From: a virus
Virus record (IMG/VR): IMGVR_UViG_3300026321_000003
Location: 1-49,623 of that record
Reading direction: 5' to 3' (one strand)
Length of the DNA: 49,623 bases
Positions 1 to 10,600 of the stretch are shown here, in pieces (positions within the stretch are counted from its first letter, which is position 1; each line of letters starts with the position of its first letter). Under the pieces are notes generated by a model that was not told the origin of the DNA, did no database searches, and was given only the letters and a program-made list of their open reading frames with translations. Both the position numbers and the translations under genes were made by a program.

Positions 1-1600
1 GTGATTCTACCGTATCCTGCTCTACCATCTCTACAATCCCAGAATGCTGTAGCAGAATTAGCGTTACCTTCAGCAACGACCTCAAGAGGTGATCCAGGAT
101 TGTCATCACCAATACCTAATCTACTGTTACGGAAGTATACGTTGGCGTATGAAAGTTTGGTACCGTCATAACCAAAGGAATTACCATCATTACCAAAGCG
201 AATGTAACCAGTAGTACTACTGTTTCTACCTTTAACAGAGAGAACATTAGTTGTTGCCTTACCTAAGTCAACACCAGAAGCACCACCAAGTTGTAATATC
301 GCAGTACCAGTGTTGTTAAAGATACCTTGGTCACCAGTTAAGTCATTAACTGTTAGGTGTCCAGATCCATCTCTACGTGCGATTGTATTACCACTAGCAG
401 CAGTAGACTGGGTGAATCCATCTAAGTAATGAGCATCGAGCTGAGATGAACTACCATCGTTACCAGCGTGCCACATAGTGTTACCATTAACGGTAATATC
501 ACCAGTGTTAATTCTTAAAGTACCATTTCCGTTGTTAGTATTACCACCAGAAATGTAGAACTGAACGTCATAATCAGGAGACTGTCCAGAAGAACGGAAG
601 TCAACTGTTGGGGTTGTGGAAGTAGCTGCCTTACCAATTTGTAATTTAGCACCTGCAGCAGCATCTCTTAAACCAATAACCGTAGTAGAACCACCTGATA
701 CTGGGTTAGAAGATGATACAGTCCACTTAGTTCCTGGGTTAGGACCAAAGACGTATATGTTTGCGTTGGTGTTAGAACCAACAAATGCGATTGTACCTGT
801 TACTAAGGAGTATATCTCACCAGATGTATGAGTTGCTTCAGTAACACCTGTGGAATCAACTACAATTGAACCGATGTTATTTGTTGCGCCAACATCAGAG
901 TAGATAGTATATGTACCACTTGGGTTAATGTTACCATTAGTACCAGTTCTTACATGATAATCAGGGATGTATAATGTGTACTTCAGACCACTATCGTTAA
1001 GATAGAAGTTCTCGAAGACCATCTTATCTTGACCAAGAACCTCAGGAAGGAACATATCACCCATTGGATGAGTAAGTCCTGCGCGAGTGTCACCCATGTT
1101 ATAACCAGACTGATACCACAGTCCTTGGTGACCATCAAGTTTGTCAGCATCTAATCCAGATGCAGCTCCATCATTATTTCCTGACCAGACCTTCTCCCAG
1201 TTGCCGTATACAGCATTACCACCAGAGTTACCTCTTATCCAGAGGTTGTCATTATCAGTCCAACCTAACTGAATCGCAGCAGAACCTGTTGCTTCTCTTC
1301 TGTAAGTAGTAATACCATGTGTAGTACCACCGTCAGAAAGACCAGTTGCGTTGTTATTTCTAAGTGCTGCAGAGACACCGTTTGCTGCCTGTGCAGGTGA
1401 TGGGTTAGAAGTTAATGATGCAGTCTCGTTGAATATTCTGTTTGCTGTGTCAGCAGTACCAGATATCGAGATGTTATAAGTTGTATTAGCAAGACGAGCT
1501 GGGTCAAGTGTACCAGCGGTTAAGTTACCAGCATTCTGATAGAACGCACCGTGGTTACCATCCAGTTTGTCTGCATTAAGTTCGGATCCTGGTCCTTGGT
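1..1600 (-). repeat. LDG-type fibre shaft units near the left edge
   Basis: Three units of the form LxADKLDGxxxxxY: ELNADKLDGNHGAFYQNAGN, GLDADKLDGHQGLWYQSGYN and QLDAHYLDGFTQSTAASGNT. They are followed by VNDLTGDQGIFNNTGTAILQ and LGIGDDNPGSPLEV. Units like these are common in the distal shafts of marine phage fibres. Confidence 0.65.
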
Positions 1601-4600
1601 CTATTGTGACCTGACCAGCGTTATCAATTACGAAACCACCTTCGGACTGGTTACCAACTGCTTGGTTAGCAACATCCTTACGGAACCTAAAGACACCGTA
1701 GTTACCATAGACACTAGCAGCAGGAGTGAGGTTATCACCCTTCCTCATGTCAATTTCGATGTTACCGAATACACGGTTGATTGTTCCCTTAACAGCAGTT
1801 AGGATTCCTCCAGTACCACCACCAAGTTCGGTTGGGATCGTTATACTGAATCCAGCAGTGTATCCTGTACCAGCGTCAGTTACAGTAGCAGATGTGATCG
1901 CACCGCCTGAGACGATGTAAGTACCTCTTGCAACACCAACATCGGAGATGCTGACGTTACCACCCGCTAGTGGAATGTTCTGATATGTACCATTAGTATA
2001 TCCAGAACCAGCACTAGTGATTGTAATGCTGTCGATATATGTACTGTCTGTGACAGATCCACCAATAACGATACAGTCTTGAGTGGTCGGTCTAATTGCT
2101 TGTAGTGCATACTCCCATGATGAATCACCACGTAAGAACGTGTAGGAGTTTGAAGTACCTTTACTTGCTAGACGTTGAGGGTCAACTGTACCAGCAACGA
2201 TGTTAGAAGCATCAATGTTAGTAGAAGTTAACTGTGTCCAGTTAGAAACGTTGCTACCAGAAGTATTGATTACTCTGTTGAGGTCAACAATTCTCTTTCT
2301 GGCAACGTTACCGTTTGTGCTTGCGCTACTTGTAGCAACGACTGTATACTCGTTAGCGTTAACAAGAGTAATAGCATAGAAACCATCAGCACTTTGACCA
2401 CTTGTGAAGTCTAAGTATGCTAGAGCACCGTTAGATAAACCATGACCAGTTTCTGATATGGTTATGGTTGTAGTTGCCTGAACGTAAGTACCAGTTCCTT
2501 CATTTGCAGATGCACCGTCAAGTAGGAAGTCAGAAGCATCAAACTTGATGTTGTTAGCAATGTTAATGTTGACTCTACCTTCAATCTGAGCAGCAACAAC
2601 TGCGTTATTGTTTGTAGGTGAGTTAGGTGCGGTTACAGTTGGCTGTGTATAGTATCCAGCACCAGCGTTAGTAATAGTAACCGCAGTTACAGTACCACTT
2701 GTTACGTTAGCGGTTGCAGCTGCCTGTGTACCACCTGCATCATCAGGTGCACTAATCGTTAGTGCGAAGTCTCCAGTGTAATCTGCACCACCATCACTGA
2801 TAACGAAGTTGTAAATTAAACCATCGTTATAGGACTGAACAGTACCACGAGCAGTAGTTGTACTACCAGTTAGGATAGAACCATTAGTGAATGCGAAGTT
2901 GCTATTAGGTAGGAATGCCAAGAACTGAGATTCTAAGTCATTCTCCAAGATGTATGAAACAGCAACACCGTCAGTCTCGAATGAATGAGTACCAGTACCT
3001 TGACCAGTTAGATCAACTGCTTGGTTGTTGGTAGCATTAGATGTTGTTGTTGCAAGTTTAACAGTATTAGCATCAACCTTAATGACGTAATACTTAGTAT
3101 TAGTGGATAGTCCACCAATTGCTGTTGTTCCCTCAGTATATGTTAATCCATCACCAGTGTTTGCACCATGAGATGCAATGGTGATCTCTTCAGTACCTGT
3201 ATTAACAGATGCAGGAGAAACAGAGAATGTTGTAGCAGTTGTTTGAATTGCAATGTCACCAGCTTTTGCGTCTTCAATAGCAAGTCTTGCTGCCTGTGAT
3301 GTGACAGAAGTAATGTTGAATGGACGTAAAGCAGGGATCTGGTCAATGTTAATCTTACCTGAAGATGTTAACTGAACCAGAGCAGATGGAACTGCGTTAG
3401 TTGAATAAGGCTGGTTTAGGTATGGTCCTAAGTTGTTAGAGATGTAATCTTTAACAGATGCCTGTGTAGGTAGTAAAGCATCAGATGCGAAAGTACCACC
3501 AAGGTTGTCATCCTTAGAGAAACCTGTAATCGTGATGTCACCACCAACGATCTTAATAGATGATAGTTCAGAGATACTAACAGTACCAACGAAACTAATA
3601 GCACCAGTTCTGTTGTAGATAGTAACGAAATTACCAACCTTGAAGTCACCAAATTCGTTAGTACCTGATGTATAGACCTGACCGAAGGATTCTTCTGCTG
3701 CCTCAAATGCAGTACCTAAACCGAAACCACCGTTCTGTGGTAGAGCAGCATAGGTGTTACCTGATCCGCAGAATTCCCAAGTATGTGATGAGGAGTTAAC
3801 AACAGATGGTCTGTGGAAGTTAATTGCTTTAGTGACAAGACCGCTTAAGTTACCATCAGCATATCTGTACCTAGTGTTAGGTGCTGCAGTCAGGGTGTAA
3901 TCCATCGACCTGTTGGTCGTGATCTTAGCAACGATCTGAGTACCAGGAGCACCAGAAATAACTTCTGTTTCAAGAATGATGTGCTCAACAGCAGGGTCGG
4001 TTGGAGTTGTTCCACCGATTCTAATGATATAATCTTCTGTTGGAATATTTGTTAATGCTGCACCAGATACCTGAATGATCTGTCTACCAGTTTCAACTCC
4101 ATTTCCATCAACATCGTTAGTGATAGAATCAATAACACCAATATCAAAGGTGTAAGGTTCTGTTCTAAATCCATTTGCACGTAGTGAATACGTACCGAAG
4201 TTAGATGCAGAGTTGGTAACTGATGCATAACCACCAGACTGACAAAGGATACCATCTTGCGTGAAGATAGCGAACACAGACACAACCTGAGTATAACCAT
4301 CATTACTGATGTTATAACCAGTACCACCAAAGGAGATGATAGTGAATGCGTTTGCAACCATCGACTTACCTTGTGGGTCGAATTGTGCAACTGTCTGATT
4401 CTGTGAATTAAGTTTTAGACCTGGGCGAGGTACGTTTGGTGTAGCACATTTCGCACCGTCAATATCACAACCAGAACCACCAAGGAATGAAATCAGTGAG
4501 GAGTTCTGAATGTAAGGAGATGCCTCAATAACAGGCAGATCTAAGAAGATATTGAGTAGTGGGAAGCTGTACTTGGCAGCGTCTTGCTCTTCAATGATAG

Positions 4601-7600
4601 GATCTGGATTTGTTATCGTACCGCTATAGAGAGTGGCACTTGATAGAACATTGTCCAGAATACCCCAATTGGTAGTAAGTGCAGAGATTACATTAGCACA
4701 CTCAGGAGCACTTGAATCTACTGTAATTGATCCATTAGATACAGGAGCGATCTTAGTAAAGAAGCCTGCTTCTAAATCATTTCTTATTGCCTTAATGGAT
4801 AATTCTTTTGCGTATGCAAAGATCGCACGAGTGTAAGCTACATCCTCTGTGATATGTGCAATTGCACCACTAGAGATATACTTATTAGCAGCCTCAACTA
4901 CCTTAGAGTTACCACCATAACGAAGGTCATACTGGAATGCTCTAACGATATGAAGGATGTCATCAAGACACTGCTGATCTCCAGGTGCGAAGGTTCTTGT
5001 TACAGCAGTAAGACTACCGTAGCTACCATCAGATCCAAGAGCAGTAGTTAGAGTACTGAAGAATGTTGTGATTGCAGATGCTACATCAGTACATGTTGGT
5101 GTAGTTGCTACAGTATCTGTAGCATGTGTGAGACTATCATTGACAATTGCTTGCTCAACAATAGAGAATAAAGTATCAACTGATGACTTAGTATTGACGC
5201 AACCACCTGGTTCTACTGTAATAGTAAGATCCTTAGTTTGCTCTATACCATGCCAACCTTTAACGTTAACTGTTTCGTTAGCAATAACTTGCTGTGCTAC
5301 GATGCTACCCATCTCCATGACTGCACGAGCCTGGAATTCTTCTCCGTCTACGTGGGTAGTTCCAACAAAGTATCCTGCATGATCGTAAACAGCATCGTTA
5401 CCACCATTAGTGAGGTTATAAGCAACCGCCCTTAGGACATCTGATACGTCATCCTTACAATCTTGATTGTGATTAGGAATTGTAAATCCTGGATTAGCGA
5501 TTGGATCAGATGCTCTAGGATATTTCTTAGTGCTCTGATCTCCATGAGTACAACTTAACTGTAGTGATTCTACTGCAATCTTAATTGTAGAAGTTGCATA
5601 ACTGACACTATCAGCTGCAGCAGATACAAACGTATGAACAGTTGTATTGGTTGATGGAATAGTATCAAGTACTAGTACATCAAAAGTATTTGTCGTTACA
5701 TTGGCAATATTAATCCACTTGTTGCTAACTGGATCACTTGCTCTTGGGTAAGCATGGTTACCACCACCATGAGTACATGTAAAGGTAAACGCACTATCTG
5801 CTATCTTAACCTTATCACCAGAGTTAAATCCATGGTTATTAATAGTAACTGTAAGAATACCAGTATTCGGATTGTACGTGCCGTTAGTTGGAGTGTGTGT
5901 TGTTGGGGCAGTAAGTTCATTGGCTCCTATAGTAAGAGTTAATGCACCTGTTGTTGCGTTGTATGTTCCTGCAGAAGGAGCATAGTTGTTAATAGTAGAA
6001 GAGGTTGATCTCTTAATACCATTGCTAGTTGCTGAAACGAACGTGTGAGCATAGTTACCACCTGTAATTACTGAGTTATTCAGTGCAGACTGATAAGTAT
6101 GAGGAGTATTATTAGAAGAAATACCAACGTCAAGAGTAACTGTAGTTCCAGTTGTTGCTACGATAGGAACTGAAGTATTGTAAGACTTGTCACGTTTCTG
6201 CTGAATACCATTAGCAGATGCAGATACAAATGTATGTGTGTCAGTGTTAGTTGAAGGGAGCGTATCTAGAACTTGAAGTTCAAACGTAGTTGAGGTTACA
6301 TTCCTTACCTTCTGCCACTGATTGTAAACTGGATCAGATGCACGAGGATAAGTCTTCTCAGCAGCGGCACCTGAAGCACCACCAAATGCACAACTAAACT
6401 TAAGTGAACCTTCTGCTAGTTTAACCCAGTCACCGTTTCTCATTCCATGAGCTGCGGTTGTGGTGATCTTCATAATACCCGTTGTTGGGTTATATGTTGT
6501 ACCAGGACCAGCAGTATGTGAATCAACTACTGCTCTTGGATAAGCATGTTCTGTAGAATTACTATCTTCAGCACACTTGAATGTAATTGCACCTGTAGTA
6601 AGTTTTATGTTTTCCTTAACGTGCTTAAGACCATTAGCAACAGCAGATACGAATGTATGTGCGTCAGAGATTGTTAGTGCGACACCACCAGTACAATCAA
6701 ACTTGAATGTGTTTGCGGTAACATCCCAGATGTTTAACCACTTGCCGTCTGCATATTGACCTGCTTTTGGATAATCTTCGTTACCACCACCGCCGTATCC
6801 ACAGCTCATCTTGAGAGAGCCTTGAGCAACGTTGATCTTATCTCCCTCTTGGAATCCATGACCAGTAATGGTCGCAGTCACTATACCAGTAGCAACATCA
6901 ATTGTTGCACCAGTTATAGTATGAGAGGTAGGAGCCTTAAGTGTATGATTACCTATAGTAACTTCAACCAGACCTGTTGTAGGAGCATATACAGCGTTTG
7001 TAGGAGTGTATGTTACAGGAGCTGCAGTACCTACATTAATATCGAAAGTACTCTGTGTAACATTAGTAACACTCTTCCAAACATTAATTGCTGGATCAGT
7101 TGATCTAGGATACGTGTGCTTGGAGAAATTATCATCCATTGCACAAGTAAAGGTCAATGAATCTTGAGCGACCTGAACCTTTTCACCCTGTGTAAATCCG
7201 TGGTTAGGGATTGTAATTGTTAGTACACCTGTTACTGGTTCGTATGTTGCTCCAGTTACAGTATGTTTTGTATAACCAACGTCATTATAAACAACTGCTC
7301 TAGTTACACAGTTAGTAACTGCAGAAACAAAAGCATGTTCCGTAACATCAGTCTTTGCTTTACCAACATTAACTTTAACATTATTAGCATCTATCTTTTG
7401 TACACCAACCCACTTATTATAGTATGGGTCAGTTGAACGAGGGTATGTCTTAGTAGCACTATCTCCATCTAAGTCACAAGTGAATGATAATCCATCAGCA
7501 GCAATCTGGAGTCTATCTCCATCTACAAATGGGTGACTTGCAATGGTCAATACCATATAACCCGTTAGAGGATTATATACAGCATTAGTTGGAGTGAACT

Positions 7601-10600
7601 GATAAGTGGATACTCCTTGATAGGTATGTGCAGTTGTGTTTGTTGGAGTAGTTCCGTTCAGTGCATTGATTGTAATATCATTGCCAGCAACTGTTTCAAC
7701 AGGAACATCAGTTAGACTTGCGATATATCTTTCAACTGCTTCTCCAGCAATGAATGAATTATTAGTATTCAGTAGATTCGCAGCATCCTGAGTGAAGTTA
7801 GGAACAAGTCCATAAGTACCTCTATCTAAAGTGATAGTTGTATTATATTTCTGAAGTATAGTACTATGTGGATTTCTGAGAATAGGTAGATTGCGTATAA
7901 CCTTATTCGCATAATCTCTTGCATAGTTGAATGCAGCTATATACTTGCTCTGATTACTTGTAGTTACCTGAGTGATGAAATAGTTAGCAGCATCATATAC
8001 TCTGTCATTACCACCCCACTTGAGGTTATGGTAAAGTGACTTCTGAAGGAAGTCCTTAATGTCATCAGTACATGCTGTATTACCAGTAGGTACACTATAA
8101 CCAGTATCAGCAACCATACGCTTAACTGCTACCTCAGCAATTAATTCAGCGTTAGATGAAATTAAATCAGCAGCATCAGCTTGCTTATTGTTTACTGGGA
8201 AACTATTTGGAGTTCTATATGGCTTTCTTACATCAGTAAATGTACCATCTGTTCCAGTGGTACCATCTGCAATAGTATTAAGTCCAATATCTAATGTAAA
8301 TGATCTGTGATCATATATTTCATGAACGGCATGTCTACCATTAATTCCAGCATTTGAACTACCAGCAATGGTTATACCAGCAGCAACACCAACATTAACA
8401 GTAACTGTTCCTGCAGCATCCACCGCAGTAATCTTTAATGTAGCACCATAAGCAGGGTCAGTTGCTCTTGGATATGTGTGTGAAGTACTATGATTGTCCC
8501 TAGAACATGTGAAGCTTAAAGCACCATTAGCAATAGTTAATGTATTAGCAGTGGTGTAACTATGTGCTCCAATTGTTAGTACCAGATCACCTGTAACAGA
8601 ATCATATGTTGCACCTGTTACATTCTTCTGAACACTACCTTGAACGATAGTGATAGCATTAGATGCTGTACCACCATTATAGGTATGTTGATGATTTACA
8701 TAATCTGGAGTTAAGTTGTGTCCTGTATTAACCTTACATGTTAGAAGATTATCTTGAACACTCCAAGTATTAAGTGGATGTGTAAATGTCTCACCTACAG
8801 CATTGAACGTAGTAGGTCCAATTACTAAGTTAGTTGTTCTAGTAGCAGAGTTCTCTTGGAATGACTTAACATATCCATATGATTCTTCTGCAATAAATTC
8901 TTGGTTCTGTCTGATTGCCTCAGCACCATCTCTATAACGATCAGTCTGAGAGATCTTAACAAATCCATAAGGAGAGTTCCTTAAGGATGCTAGAACATAG
9001 TTACTAGATGAGATAACTGCCTGAGTACCAGTTGGATTCAGAGTAGCGTTGAATACACTAACAGCTGCTCTCACAACAAACTCTAATGCATATCCATCAG
9101 CACGTTCAATACGATGAGTTATATACTTACGACCATTTAGATCCCCAACGTTATCTAAGACACTAACTGTAGATCCACTAGCAGTTGCAGTATTAGTTGT
9201 TGATTGGATATTTGCTACCTTAAGTACGAAAGTAACTGTTAAGTTAGAACTATTGTACTTAGCAGCACCCATACCCAATGCAGTGTTGCCAGGTAAGGAT
9301 GGAGTACCAGCACCTAAAGAGAAGGTATCAATTTGATATGTCTTACTTAATGCTTCTGAACCAGCTCCACTGAAGTTAAACTTAAGTCCACATTCTCCAA
9401 GTGACATCCAGTTACCGAACAATCCAGTAGTGATTGTATTGTCAACTGTGGTTATAGTAACTGTAACTTCACCACTTGCTAACGACCAAGATGTATTAGT
9501 CGATGCACCAAAGGCAATAGCAGAACTTTGGAAACCATATAATAGAATCTCTTGACCTACCTCATAATCGTGGTAGTTAGTTCCAGTTAAAGTAAACTTA
9601 GGACCAAGATAGGCTTGCTGTGTAGTTAATGATGTATCAATAGTGTTAACTGTTAACAGTCTATTTGCTATTTCAAATCTTTGATAACCAAGTCCTGTAC
9701 CAGTAATATCAAGAGTTATAGGGTTATCAGTAACTCCATCAGCTGCTTTCTGTACAGCATTAGCGGCAGATGCTGCTAATCTGAACCAGCTAGTGTTCTC
9801 CTTATAAACGTAATATGTAGTTCCATCAACTAAACCTGCAATACCACCCATCTTGCTTGCGCGATAGATGATACCATCACCAGTAGCATACTGGTGTGCA
9901 GGTTGATAAAGGTTATTAGACTCTGGCATAATTGGGCCAGTAGTCAACTTATGAAGTTTAGTATCCGCAGATACTGAAGTAATATCTTTCCTACCTGTGG
10001 TCGCAGTGCTTGTTGTAGCATTGGTCCAGGTATCATACAATTCAATTGTATTGGCATCAACTGCTCTTACATAGTAAGCAGTGTTATCAGTAAGACCTGC
10101 TAATACAGTAGCCTCATCTTTCTGATAGTAAGCCTGTTGACCAGTGCTAAGAGAATGACCAGTAATCGTAATACGATCTGTAGTTAGATTAACCTTAGTA
10201 GCATCAGCAGGGAAAGATAATACTTCTCTTTCTGAATTAATAGTATGCTGATAGATCTGATTAGAGATAGTCTCTAATTCTGGTCTTAATGATTCAGCGT
10301 CAGCAACGTCAAATCTATTGGATGGGTTGTTCAGTAAGTCTGTAACAATATTTGCCGCTACAGCATCATAGAATAATTTCTCTGCATCCTGGAATACGTC
10401 ATTAACACCTGACGTAATTAAAATCTTAGCTGTACCAGTTGAGTATGGAGATCCAGTAGGACCAGTGAATGTAACTTCTTGAATAGTACCTAATGTACCT
10501 GAAGATCCACCTTGTACAAAATAACCAACTACTAATGTAGCATTATCTCCCGTATGGTTAGTGAATGTAATATTGAATAGGTTATCACCACGGAACTTAT

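Noticed and set aside
3143-4390. Minus-strand frames of 67-112 codons inside the left-edge fibre
   Set aside because: They lie in another reading frame of the same strand within one continuous frame that carries clear protein repeats; their Leu/Ser-rich products have no recognisable pattern.
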